The position numbers were made by a program, and so were the translations under genes. Source: Tubiluchus corallicola (taxonomy: Eukaryota; Priapulida; Priapulimorpha; Priapulimorphida; Tubiluchidae). Taken from it: a stretch of DNA of 32,500 nt. Positions 17,977-28,839 of this stretch are shown here, in pieces; within the stretch, counting starts at the first letter, position 1, and the number at the start of each line of letters is the position of its first letter. Below the pieces are notes generated by a model. That model was not told the origin of the DNA. It ran no database searches and saw only the letters and a list, made by a program, of their open reading frames with translations. The DNA lies in NCBI GenBank assembly GCA_030141605.1, contig JAQGDQ010000092.1, positions 42,501 to 75,000 on the forward strand, read 5' to 3'.

Positions 17977-19839
17977 TCATAAAGATGTTTCTCGAACATG
18001 TTGACTCACATTCACTGTAGGTTCTTCAGAGAGTGATCTACTAGTATTTCCATTAGGGCGGTTACATTTACAAGTGTCTTCCATTCCTTCAGTAGCGTCT
18101 TCAGTGTTTGGCCTTCTAGCATTTGGATGGGAAAGATAGCTGTGCCTTGCCTTTTGTGTCACATCGTTCGAGGTTATTCTACATGAGTTAGTATGAGAGT
18201 TTGTTTGATTGACAACGTTTCTTGCTTTCTGACTCATACCTTCTGTAAGTGATCTACTAGTGCTTGGACTCGTGTCATGGTGGACAATGTTTTCTAGCCG
18301 CAGACTCGTGGTATCTGAAGTTGATCTGTTGAATTTCGGACCAGAGAACTGGTTAGTCAGATCTCTTGCTAACTGATGTATCTCTTCTGATTCTGTTCTG
18401 GTAGTATCTGCGACCACTGCATGCCGATACATATGTTCTGAAACAGACCTATTAGTATCGGATCTGCGTTGACTAATCATGTCTCTTTCTGTCCTAGACC
18501 TTTTCATCTGTGACATCGGCACACACATTTGAAGGGCCTGGTCGTAATTTGGAGGCGGGCTTGTAGGGGTGTCCAGTGCTCCAGTACAACAACCTGTTGC
18601 ACTTTCCTCAGGAGTAATTGCTAAGGTCACAGTATGACTTCGCGGAAATGATCCAAATGAAGAGCGACGTAAAAGCAGCGAAAACCGGCTTCTGCTCCTC
18701 CGTAACCTCCTTATGTCATTAGTCCTTAATACGTTGATGCAATTGTTGCCCTTTTGCTTTAAGTTGGCAGTATTTGTATGTATGCCAATATTCGGTGTGC
18801 TGCCAATTTCTCGGATACGAGTGCTTAGCTCGAAAATAGATGGATTATTGCGGCAGTCCATCAGCACGGCTTCTGAGTAGCTTGGAACAATGTAATTATT
18901 TTCTGGATTCATATCTACGCTACCGTAGATTGTTCTAGTGGACGAATATGGCGGCAGATCGGAATAGTTTGAACCGAACAGTTTTGTGATGCGGTATTGT
19001 AGAAATGCCGTCTTATATTCAATGAGCACTCGCAATGGCCAAGAAAGTAGCATCAATGATGCTAACCAGAATGCAAGAGATGAGAGATACCAAGGCATTG
19101 AATTTGCATCAGAGTATGCTATCATGTAATCCCTGAAGCACAAATCCATCAAATCCATTCCCTCACGTGTTTCCATGTAATCATCTCGTCCGGCATAGTC
19201 TCCGAAAAAATGTGCTCTTTGTTCTTCAAATTCTTGTTCTGCTAGTAAGTTGGCAAATGTAAAGCACTTGCTGAACTTTATCTTGGTGGCAGGATATTGT
19301 TCTAAACCAACTAGCTTTTTGGAAGTGTCTTTAACACCACACCTAGTAAACACAAACATGGCGCCTGCGGTGTGAGAGTTAATTCGTTCGTAGTACACTT
19401 GGGTGGTTGAATAGGCATCACCGTTTCTGTAGCGCGTCACCTGCCGCGCGCGGCGAACATAGTGAAAACATGTCGCCTTCCACCAAACCATGGGAAGAGC
19501 CTCTTGCATCATTGTTATCCACTGGTATATTTCTTGTGCATTTACTTTATATTGTATCTCTGCTCGTGTGTGACAATGCCAGCATTCAACTAGATACACA
19601 AGATACAACATCACCATGAATGCGGTAGGAATGTACACATACCCTTCGTCACAGGGACTAACTTCTTTGATTTGTGTAAAAGGGAACGAATGAAATGTGA
19701 GCATCACTTTGGACACGGTGGTCAGCCGACACCAGGTGATTGCTGCTAGGCAACCGTAGATGAGGAAGCTGAGGATTAGACACTTCCAGTGTGTGTCTCT
19801 TCTTAAAGAGCTGCAGAAAGATTGCTTGACTGGTCTTTG
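17977..19839 (-). CDS. TMEM151: TMEM151-family transmembrane protein, last coding exon
   Basis: The minus-strand frame is a clear TMEM151 protein (vertebrate paralogues TMEM151A/B). Residue numbers count from an in-frame ATG at 19857. Landmarks are QRPVKQSF (7-14), HWKCLILSFLIYGCLAAITWC (23-43, first membrane helix), GYVYIPTAFMVMLYLVYLVECWHC (72-95, second helix), WWKATCFHYVRRARQVTRYRNGDAYSTTQVYYERINSH (125-162), the CGVKD and KCFTFA blocks, DDYMETREGM (225-234), and a third hydrophobic segment with SWPLRVLIEY (272-281). The frame upstream of Gln7 is TTTTGTTTTTTCAG, a textbook splice acceptor. So the ATG at 19857 is probably intronic and the true N-terminus comes from an upstream exon (phase 0) not found here. 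Residues 300-626 form a long Ser/Thr/Arg-rich cytosolic-type tail with PY motifs and degenerate repeats. Molecular function is unknown. The family is certain; the start is not. Confidence 0.93.
   Translation of the reverse strand, partial: QRPVKQSFCSSLRRDTHWKCLILSFLIYGCLAAITWCRLTTVSKVMLTFHSFPFTQIKEVSPCDEGYVYIPTAFMVMLYLVYLVECWHCHTRAEIQYKVNAQEIYQWITMMQEALPMVWWKATCFHYVRRARQVTRYRNGDAYSTTQVYYERINSHTAGAMFVFTRCGVKDTSKKLVGLEQYPATKIKFSKCFTFANLLAEQEFEEQRAHFFGDYAGRDDYMETREGMDLMDLCFRDYMIAYSDANSMPWYLSSLAFWLASLMLLSWPLRVLIEYKTAFLQYRITKLFGSNYSDLPPYSSTRTIYGSVDMNPENNYIVPSYSEAVLMDCRNNPSIFELSTRIREIGSTPNIGIHTNTANLKQKGNNCINVLRTNDIRRLRRSRSRFSLLLRRSSFGSFPRSHTVTLAITPEESATGCCTGALDTPTSPPPNYDQALQMCVPMSQMKRSRTERDMISQRRSDTNRSVSEHMYRHAVVADTTRTESEEIHQLARDLTNQFSGPKFNRSTSDTTSLRLENIVHHDTSPSTSRSLTEGMSQKARNVVNQTNSHTNSCRITSNDVTQKARHSYLSHPNARRPNTEDATEGMEDTCKCNRPNGNTSRSLSEEPTVNVSQHVRETSL
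18000..18501 (-). repeat. Degenerate protein repeats in the TMEM151 tail
   Basis: The tail from about residue 453 repeats a loose unit, R-S-x-S/T-E/D, often followed after several residues by Q-x-A-R. Starts include RSRTE, RSVSE, RTESE, RSTSD, RSLTE, RITSN, RPNTE and RSLSE, spaced 17 to 25 residues apart. This looks like an old internal expansion that has since diverged. Confidence 0.6.
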
Positions 19840-19858
19840 CTGAAAAAAACAAAACATT
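19840..19858 (-). promoter_or_regulatory. Splice acceptor upstream of the TMEM151 exon
   Basis: On the minus strand TGTTTTGTTTTTTCAG ends at 19840, directly before CAAAGACCAGTC, which encodes the conserved QRPVKQ. A pyrimidine-rich run and CAG at exactly the point where family conservation begins support an intron here. Confidence 0.8.
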
Positions 19859-20189
19859 TAATTTTGAGTGAGACTTTTAAGCTTATAAAAAGTTTTAAAA
19901 ACTTGCCTGTTTATTTTTGGCGGAACCTGCAGCAAAAACGTCAACATCAACAATGAGCACAGAATTTTTTTAAAAACTAATTGTGACTGAAAACGAAACA
20001 ACAAAGTACAAAGACTATAGTATTTAACGATGTCAAATACGGTAACGGCAACTTAAGCAACAGCAAACGTAATAGTGATTATAGTAACGTAATGAGAAAT
20101 AACAGCAGTAACTGCACTAACAGGAATAAGTGTCCATAAGACAGACCAACAACAACTGGTGGACACGGCTGCAGAAGGATACGGAGAAA

Positions 20190-20400
20190 TACATAAAGAC
20201 GAGCAGGGGAACGGACAGAATCTCTACCACTGTTTCTGCATGCCATCAAACTGCCGATTGGCAAGAACAAACGTACCAAAGGTTTTTTACACCACCTGGA
20301 ACTAGCAGAAACAAACCAATGTCAATGTGGAGCAGGAATGCAGACGGGAGATCATCAGATGGTGCCATCCATGGAGCCGAGAGGCATTTATCGTAGCCGA
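20190..20400 (+). mobile_element. Decayed LINE ORF C-terminal fragment
   Basis: One plus frame reads SLPLFLHAIKLPIGKNKRTKGFLHHLELAETNQCQCGAGMQTGDHQMV. The FLHxIxL segment followed by CQCGxxxQTxxH matches the Cys/His knuckle at the C-terminus of a group of non-LTR retrotransposon polyproteins. The expected final Cys-Pro after the His is already lost. This relic sits about 350 bp upstream of the TMEM151 exon, probably within its first intron. The 88-codon frame at 20130-20396 in another register is a shadow. Confidence 0.5.
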
Positions 20401-21914
20401 CACACTAATATGCATTAATTATATACAGAAATAGTGGAAGATTAATCGCAATGGAATTGATAATATAAAAAAGTGAAAACTTCTTTAAATGCTAATATTA
20501 ACAGTTTGTATAAATGCCTATTCCCAGAGACATCCATTGTATGTGACATAATCTTATAGTTATGAAAAACTAATTGAAACATTACTAATAATCTATTACA
20601 TGCGAATATGTTATAACGTAATGTCATAATAGTAATCAGATAATAAGTAAGAACGCAAAGAAAACGACCTTCCTATAAATAGAGAGAATTGTATAATATA
20701 CAATGTATATTTATGTAATAAAAAAGAGTTATAATAATAATAATAACTGCAACAGCTGCAGTGATAGCAAAGCAGAAACATCAACACTAAATCAGATATA
20801 CTGGCACAATTAGATATTAATTATGTTACTGCAACGACAGTGAAAATACTATTAACCACAACGGCATTGAATCAATATCAGTCTATACCAGTTTTGCAGC
20901 TTCATTGCGCGTAGAATCCTTTTATTTACTACTTTCAGCAAATGAATGTAAATGGCTCTGTTTGCTAAATTAACGTCCAGAACAAAGGAATAAATTAATA
21001 AGAAATGGGCGTCGGCTGGGCGTATAGCACTGAGGAACGTACTTCAGTAATTTGTTGTTTAGAATTTTCGCGAGTTGCTACAACACATGCACATCATTAC
21101 TTTACCAAGTGCAGTTTCGATTAGATCAAGAAGGCTGTAGATTATTCACGTAGCCAATCAACAAAAGCAGCGTGGCAAATCTTTTGTCCAATAGCACAAA
21201 TTAATGGAAAGAACAAAATTACTGACGACAGTGCCCTAGCGAAAGTTTGCTGAAAATGAAAGAAAGGATTACAATGGGATCATCGGCTGCTTAATTAAAC
21301 TGCTTTACGAGCACATGAAATCATGTGGCAAACAAGCCAAAGAGTGTCAATGCAGAACTGAAGAAAGTAATAACTACTATGTGAATGTGTGAAATAAATG
21401 CAAAACAGAAATGAGTTCGAATACAGCATGCTGTATATTTTTTACTAATATTATCCCGCTTGAAGAACGATCAAAAGGAAAGTATCAGATTTTTATACAA
21501 TATAAAAACACCCCAGAATTAAATTGCTCCGAATTTATTCAGGCTGCAAAGGCATTTAAAAACAAGCAAAAAATATATATCGTGGAAAATAAAAAAGGTA
21601 CAGAACTGTAGCAAAAGAAGAAAGTAAAATATACTTATTTCCATTGGTCCATGGAATAGATATGCCCAAGAATAAATAATTAGTGCAGTATACTAACAAC
21701 GTTAGAAAACAATATCAGCAAGAGCAGTATCAACGCTGAAAAATCTGCGTTAATAAAACTTCTCTGATTATCATAATAGCTATCCAGTCAGTTCCGAGAA
21801 ATTGGGACTACACTGTATTAAAAATAAGATATAAACGGGAAACTGAAAGCTTTGTCTACTATCTAAGTAATACAACTGGGTTTAAAATTCTCATTGGCGA
21901 AAACTAATGATAAT

Positions 21915-22136
21915 ATGGAAGCCACTCCAAGGCCTCACTGTTCTGAATCCGTTTTAATAGCCATGTATAATGCAAAATGCAATTACCTTTGTATGAAAAC
22001 AACAAAAGTTCTAAAAATAATTATGTTAATTAGTGTTGCCATTGCTGTTGGTAGTGGTACTGTTGTTGCTGTTGCTCTTGTTACTGATAGTGGTCCTAAT
22101 AACAAGGGTGATGAGATCAAACAAAAATTTCATTAG
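21915..22136 (+). CDS. Doubtful small ORF with one hydrophobic segment
   Basis: From ATG 21915 the frame gives 73 residues with a hydrophobic stretch (IIMLISVAIAVGSGTVVAVALV) and a hydrophilic end. The hydrophobic part is largely encoded by GTT/GCT-type triplets, so a simple-repeat origin is plausible. TAG|GTAAAT at the end resembles a splice donor, but the stop precedes it. I do not recognise it and consider it more likely chance than real. Confidence 0.15.
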   Translation: MEATPRPHCSESVLIAMYNAKCNYLCMKTTKVLKIIMLISVAIAVGSGTVVAVALVTDSGPNNKGDEIKQKFH

Positions 22137-22689
22137 GTAAATCTCCAGAAAAAAACTTGGTGAAATTCAACGCAACTTAGATCTCTCAGCTGCCTCTATG
22201 GCATGTCAGCTAGCCAAAGCAAACATCGCGATTGCATTAAAAACAGGGCAAAAATCGTCGGCATCCATGAATCTCTTCACTCGTACGACTTGTGGCATTT
22301 TCGTAAATTTCAAGTACACAAGCGGACGGTGAAAAGTCTAGCGAAAACAAAGCAATTGGTCCACTCCTTTGTACAGTTATTGCACTGCCAGGTAAAAAAC
22401 CTTCAAGGAAGTGTATAATAGTTACGTAGTTTTTTTTAAATGCTTTCAACGAGTCAAGTCAACGAGTTGTACTTGCGTCCACGTTCTGCCTAGATGCGCT
22501 CTGCATACTGCCTTCTGCATTCAAATGCGCGTTAAAACTGATTGATGTGATTTATTTGCGACTTAGAATTCCCCACACGTAAGACGTGAAGCCAAAGTCC
22601 AGCTTAGAGCTATCACATCGAGATAGAATACAGAATGAAAAAAGTTAAAACGCGTAACAAATTACTGTTTTATGGATGCCCATGCGTCG

Positions 22690-22740
22690 CATCATTTATA
22701 TTTATTTATTTTTGTATTTATATTTATATTTATATTTATG
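22690..22740. repeat. ATTTAT-type microsatellite
   Basis: Repeated ATTTAT and ATATTT units with few interruptions. Confidence 0.85.
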
Positions 22741-24079
22741 TGTTTTGGTAAAAAAAACCAAACGTTTTACAGAAACTTTATATAAATGTAGACTTATGAG
22801 ACTGTGCTAAATCCATTATCATTAACTTTAATTAAATTAATGAGCGATGCTACTCGCCTAGTGGGTGATTATTACGAAGCGGAACTTTATAGCGTATCGT
22901 TGAATGAAATATATAATTGTCACGGTTTGCATTAGCGTTGAATGCAATCTACGGAAATTGCTAACCTTTGAAATTAAGCAATTCTTTAAGTAGCCCTCGT
23001 CATTTCCAACCGGAGGATAGACGAGAGATAAAACAGGTACCACATCTCCCTTGTGGGAGAAGCGGTGTCTGTTTTAACGCTGCGATGTCATTCAGCCTCA
23101 ATTTAATTTTGTCTTATCAAAATCGCTTTTTATTACGTGAATCAATGTTAGTCGCAGTTTTTATCAAATTACTTTAACGAAATTTAAATTCTGTCAAATG
23201 TTCACATTGTTAATCAAAGTAAGCAGCTTTTAAAGCAAGAAACGGCAATTTATTGCTCAAACCTGACAGTTTAAACAAATAAATGCCCCTTTTAAGACAT
23301 TTATACAATTACTGTTCATGAACTTGAAATGTGTTGGAAAATTAGTTGTTTCACGACTTTTGTTGTTGTAAAACATTATGCTTACAAACGCTTCTTTACT
23401 AATAATACTAACTGTTGGTCCATTTCTTTGTGTCATTAATTTTCATTCTCTAGTCACTACTGATTCTACGCAGAGACTTCATGGATATAAACAACAGTGA
23501 GTCCACCGCTCGACAAAAGAGATATCCCAGATCCCAGACCAAGATCTGCGTCAATATTATACAGTTCTGCGATGCAAGCACACTAACTATACGTGTGAGC
23601 ATGTAGCTACATCAGTCAGTGTAATATTCCGTGACATAATCAAGCGAAATCAATTCAACCTTGTAAACCAAGCAATCACGGATCTGTATGACAGATATAT
23701 TAATCTTAATTTATGACTCGCCGTAACGTTATTTAACGTTGTTAAACAGCTGGACATTAGTTACGTGCTTTCAGTAAATGAGTTCCAAGTAAACTCAATT
23801 TTGGAGACGAGGGTCCTTAAATAGATTGTTAAATTAAAACGTAGAGCTTTATTGAACTTTCTACAGCATAATATATTTTAGTAATAACAGGATTATTAAT
23901 ACAATACCGCGCACTGCAAACTATCTAGCATGTAGCTGTTTACAAAGGTCTCTATTTGTGACGCGACCAGACCTAGCTCATTAAAAGGCTAACACTGTAA
24001 GGGGAGCTGACCATTACAGGTATCTTAGCCACGTTCGGATGTGAGTTCGTCTTTCTTCTATGATGTAAATGTTCAGGAC

Positions 24080-24212
24080 GTGTCGATATAGAATGAACCG
24101 CCCAGAATGAATATCGAACCCAAGCAGTTACAGTTACGTCAATTGGCCAGCCGCGTTCTTAGTTTCGATCACTAAACGGACCGCGTGACCATTTCGCTAT
24201 ATCTCAACTCTT
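24080..24212 (-). mobile_element. tRNA-derived SINE-like head with Pol III boxes
   Basis: Read on the minus strand, TAGCGAAATGG (24199-24189) fits the Pol III A box (TRGCNNARYGG with one change), and GGGTTCGATATTC (24121-24109) fits the B box. Between them lies a short inverted repeat (TTAGT ... ACTAA) that lengthens the usual spacing. The combination is typical of tRNA-derived SINE heads or an old tRNA pseudogene. Body and tail were not delimited. Confidence 0.4.
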
Positions 24213-24214
24213 AC

Positions 24215-24900
24215 ATCAGAATATAATTCTTAGAGAACTGACTAGGGATCTTGTTTATATAAAAATTCTATGTAATCACAACATAAATATTTTCGTCTTT
24301 CAATGTCATTTATGATTTGCCATTATTACCATATTAACATAAGTATCGTAACGTGATATTAAATCAATATTAATCTTAATATAAGAATTTCTTAATTGAT
24401 TAAATCTATTCTCCACTTCGTCCCAAATGTTGTAAATTAACATAACCACACAAAACCTCATACGGAAAAAGTAAGCGAATGTAAAAATGATCGTAACTCG
24501 TCATGGACAGAATTACATCTGTCTGTCTCAGTCAAACTTGTCGCATCCAGACGATGATAATCTTTCAGAGCATGATAAGAAATGGCTTCGGACTTCGGAG
24601 AAAATTGAGCAAGCAATAGCTATATTGGCTGCATGTGCATCTGTTGACAGTGCAAATAGAGAAATGCAATAAAACCCATGTCTGTTCAAAGTAGCAATGC
24701 GATAACAGCCACAATGAATTACGAAAAACAACCCTGTGACATGGCTTCCAGAAATAACTGCATATGTGAAAAGGTGCATTTGGGCGCAGTAAGGGATGAA
24801 ACTAAATTAACGTTTGAATGATGTAGACCCAAGCTATTGAAACAAATAATTCTTTACATTTCAAGGCTATTTCTTATTATAAATATAGTATTCACAACAA
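24215..24900. other. No supported gene
   Basis: A 61-codon plus frame at 24487-24672 starts with ATG but has no family motif or splice context. The opposite strand is also open there, which argues for chance. Confidence 0.35.
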
Positions 24901-24914
24901 TAATAAAAAACTAA

Positions 24915-24931
24915 TAACAATGATGATGATG

Positions 24932-24995
<64 letters not shown>

Positions 24996-25010
24996 CAATG
25001 ATAATAATAA
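24915..25010. repeat. (AAT)n microsatellite
   Basis: GATGATGAT grades into about 60 bp of pure AAT repeats and then a mixed end. It is one of the cleanest arrays in the window. Confidence 0.95.
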
Positions 25011-25280
25011 TATAGTATAAATAAGAATAATATCTTAATGCTTTGCCCATAAGATAATCACGAAACTATGCACTGGTCAAAATGCAAAATAATTATATCC
25101 GTTCGGTAAAAATGAAAGTTAAAGGACACGCACCATTACAGCATTAACAGCACATAAACTGCTAGAAAAATAAAACTTTCAGCGAGAAACTGATATACCC
25201 TAGACCAATGGCCATGATGGCTTGTTGATGCTAATCACCATAAAGCACGATATTAGCCAACCTTACGCTAGTTATGTATA

Positions 25281-25899
25281 TGTTACAGGCAATGCCTGAA
25301 ACCGGGCATTCTACGGAATGCCTAGGCATTTTACGGAGTGCAAAACAAACCAGGTAAAGTGTTTAAAATAGATCTTTCTACACTTTCAAAGGTATTACGT
25401 ACAATGCAAATATATGTCTGGGCAAAGTGTGTAATTCTTATATTTGAAATAAAGCTTTCGTAGGCATTTTGTAGTATGTTGAACAAATCTTAGTTAATAT
25501 AAAATAAAACAAATGTTCAATTGCTCTGATATAATTTTCCTAGGCATTTTATATAAAGCCAGTTTTTTTTAGTAAATATGTGAATTTGAACCAAGTCATC
25601 TTTCAATGCTGTTTGCTGGTTTGTACGTTGGCTAAGTTGTGGTATGCGTTCCATTAACCAGTGCCTAAGTACTGTATGAAATACCTAGAAAAAGTTCGAT
25701 CTAACACAAACTATGTTCATTTTACACTTTGCCAAAATCACTTAACGTATTTTGCATAATTTCTAGGTGCAAAACGCCTAGGTAAAGTGTGAAAAAATCG
25801 CAGCAAAAAGATTTATTTCACACTTTTGCCGAAATGCGTGTTAATTGAAATACCTAGGAATTTTATAAAATGTCTAAATTTCACACATTGCCTGTAACA
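25281..25899. mobile_element. About 620-bp element with 14-bp perfect terminal inverted repeats (MITE/foldback-like)
   Basis: TGTTACAGGCAATG at 25281-25294 is the exact reverse complement of CATTGCCTGTAACA at 25886-25899. Inside, a loose unit recurs: CCTAGGCATTTTAC, then a TGCAAA block, then GGTAAAGTGT. It is mostly in forward orientation on the left (around 25321, 25390, 25460 and 25539). In the right half it is mostly inverted (ACACTTTGCC at 25724, CACACTTTTGCC at 25819, CACACATTGCC at 25882), though GGTAAAGTGT at 25781 is forward. CCTAGG occurs at 25321, 25539, 25777 and 25853. No transposase frame exists, so it would be non-autonomous. I saw no clear target-site duplication and cannot assign a superfamily. 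Confidence 0.65.
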
Positions 25900-25912
25900 G
25901 ACAAAGCTTATA

Positions 25913-26760
25913 ATGAAAATCGAGCCTTACCCGAGAACTATTTTTGTTGGACTACTTTCGTTAAGTAGAGATATTATGCGTAAATGCTTTGAACAAGTTT
26001 GGAATAACCAGACAACGTTTTCACCTAAGCTTCTGCTTAATAGATTAGAAGAACAAAATGAAAATGGATTATACCTTATTTTGGGAAGAAAAAAACAGGG
26101 GAAATCCATAACGATAACAAACTTGATAGACAAAACAAACTGCGAACATACCGAACCTTCGAAAGACAATACCAAGTACTGTTGATAACTACTTAGGGAG
26201 TTTTCTGTTTATTCCAAATACTTTATGATAAAACTGGCTCAGATATTTTGGGTGTTAAAAGAGGGATATACGTTAAACATAGGAAAGTCCTAGCTGAGAA
26301 TCGTATATGTTCATACTGTTTAAGAAATGAAATCGAACTCAAACTACACTTTGTTATGAAATGTTAATATTACAATGATCTTAGAGGAAAATTATAATCA
26401 TAATCACCTCAGTGCAATTATGAGGGATGATGAAAATTTCATTCTTGATGGGAAAAAGATTTAGAAGTAATAAAATCAAGTAATTTATTGATTTTTGTTG
26501 AAAAACCGTGATAAAGACATGATAAAAATATACTATGAAATGATCATATCATTGAAAATGAAGCCAGATGAGTGACAAAATATATTTTAAACGCCAATAA
26601 TTAAATTTATGGACTAAAATAACTAACAAGAACGATTTTAGAATATATTTGTTTTATGAATAATTATGTACTTGAAGCGTCGATATATTTTATTATTGAA
26701 ATTGTATATATGTCTTGTTTCTTCTTTTGTATATTTTACTAATAAATAAATTATATCAAT
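25913..26760 (+). mobile_element. LINE ORF2 C-terminal relic with probable 3' tail
   Basis: Frame 26221-26366 reads SDILGVKRGIYVKHRKVLAENRICSYCLRNEIELKLHFVMKC, then a stop, then YYNDLRGKL. This is the LINE C-terminal pattern (IExGRY, RICxxC, IEDExHFLxxCPxYxxLR) with the CP position mutated to a stop. A further piece, IMRDDENFILDGKKI, follows near 26420-26460. The plus frame 25913-26185 (FEQVWNNQTTFSPKLLLNRL, NGLYLILGRKK) fits the segment just before it in such proteins, but weakly. AT-rich sequence with AATAAATAAA at about 26742-26751 may be its 3' end. Several stops and frame changes mark it as dead. Confidence 0.6.
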
Positions 26761-26764
26761 ATCC

Positions 26765-28835
26765 AGGATCAATTTGAGAGTTAGAAATTCAAACGAGAGT
26801 TACAGCTAAAATAAGTTGGTAGAATTTTTAGTTTCTCGTGTTTCTAATTATACTTACACGTCAAGTCAGCTAGTAGCATGCGTTTTAGAAATGTAACTAA
26901 GCAAAAATATCTGTAGAGTTAATCAATATGCAGTTACATGAGTGCAATTAAGAATTTCAGACATACTGCGGTACTCCGTTTTTGATTGCAATTAGGCTAT
27001 CAATGATTTCTATGAAGTTTTTCTTTTGTAAATTAACCATGTTTTTTCAAGTCTGATGTTAAGTTACGAAGGAATTACGACAAGAGATTCTTTTCTTCCC
27101 TGACAGCTGAATCTGAAAATTTACAGGTGACAAACCTAACTTATTTTCAAAATTTTGCACCACCTGAGCTATATTAATCACTAACAAAAACCCCTACGCA
27201 GCTGCTAATGAGGGGCTGAATATCAATCAACTGGGTATTTGTGATTCCCTCAAAGCCAGCCTGTTTTCATGCCAAACACACAGGAAACTCTGTAATTAGA
27301 AAAGCCAGAGAAATCTCCCTAGTAATGAATCTATCATGTTATTTTGATTGATTGAATGCCGTATTTATGTTTGACAGAGCTAGGAAAAGTCGTTCATCTA
27401 CCATCATTGATCATCGTCCGTTATTGCATGTTTTTCTAAATACCCTGGTTGCCTGTCCGTAATTATTAGATGTAGAAATATAAGCATGGCCTGCAGAGAA
27501 ATATATTCGTTACATCGAGAAATCCAGGACGCACAAGTGTTAGCCAATATTTGTGGAAACAGGTTACAGTTTCGCTAATAATGAATGAAAATGTTGAAAA
27601 GGGGTTGCTGATCGGTTGCGAAACTATCATAAACATTATTCATGCCATAAAACAGGTTGAAATGGCAAAAGACATTTAAAAGTTTTAGAATGCGCACTGT
27701 GAAATAATTATGCAAAGTTTACAAAAATTTAGCTACAGCGGTGCTTTTGTTTTGCCATGTCAGTCTTTACAGTAACGATTTTTTTAAACGTTTCAAGACA
27801 ACGGCCCAGACCGTAGCAAATGAAAACTTTAACTGGGAAAACTACTTTTGGTGATTTCATTTGTCTAGTGTCTTTGATTATTTCTCTCATTGATGTACAT
27901 GCAGCGCAGTGTTTTATCTTAGAGGACTATTCCTGGTGATAACCTAGGTTAGTAGTACGTTCTGCCGTTGAGTGCTTAATGCAGCTGGACACAGAAGTAT
28001 TAGCCTACCGATTCTACTTTGTCGTGTATTGAACGGTACAAAAAAACAACGCAGTTCTTGACAAATTCCGATGATCTATCCCCGACAGAAACGCAGGTTC
28101 CCCGAGGATTTGAAATGAAGTTCTTTTTTATTATTTGAAACGTCTTTACTTCAAATTCAATCCCACATGTAAACATTGGTTTCATTTCAAATACGCCACG
28201 AAAGTAGTCCATTAACAAGATTAGTCCGCTGTTAATTTTCCGTCGTCCACGACATGTTGTTAAAATAAGTTATATATGAAATCCCATTAATTCTAAAAGA
28301 CATGCCGACAGAATATGAAATTATCTAGCCAACCTCTAGGGGCGTAGTTTTGTAGAAGAGACTATCCTATAGTGTAAGCTAACTAGACCGATGAAATATT
28401 ATTGAAGAAACACTCACGTTTTCCCGGAAATCGATAAGAAGCCTAATTTGCAAGAAAGATAAATTTACGGTGCATTAACTGCCGAAAAAAGAAATTTAGT
28501 AAAGCCTGCTTGTGATGAAACGCCTATAGGTCATAAAAATGTGAAGAAAACCATAAACTATAACTGAACAATTATAAACATCATGAAAACTGCAATTCGA
28601 TTTTATTATGTATGATAAGTAGTGTAAGCGGAATGTAACAACTTCTTCAAATTTGTTTAGCACATGAAAGCAAAACCTTTAGCATGAGACCAATTAAAAG
28701 GAAAAAACAAATATTCATGGAAAAAATTAAACCGCTAATCGGCAAATCTGTTGGTTGCTGAACATCAGTAAATCACCAGATGGGGGCGGGAAGGCCTTGA
28801 AGTGAACTAAACTGTTAGCAATATTTTTAAGGAAA
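26765..28835. other. Gene-free AT-rich stretch
   Basis: No recognisable exon, RNA gene or repeat. The 72-codon minus frame at 28000-28218 shows no motif. Confidence 0.4.
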
Positions 28836-28839
28836 GAAC

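Larger units (their letters stand above)
20405..24055. other. Long gene-free stretch
   Basis: No recognisable exon, RNA gene or transposon was seen in about 3.6 kb. Minor items are an (AAT)n run near 20731-20747 and an imperfect ATTTAT array at about 22690-22740. Part of this stretch may be the first intron and 5' flank of the TMEM151 gene. Confidence 0.4.

Noticed and set aside
19407-19619. Plus-strand frame inside the TMEM151 exon
   Set aside because: It is antisense to highly conserved TMEM151 coding sequence, a shadow frame.
20130-20396. 88-codon plus frame
   Set aside because: The LINE-like zinc-knuckle signal lies in a different register of the same stretch; this frame has no motif.
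24487-24779. Short frames on both strands
   Set aside because: Sense and antisense frames are both open with no family features, as expected by chance.
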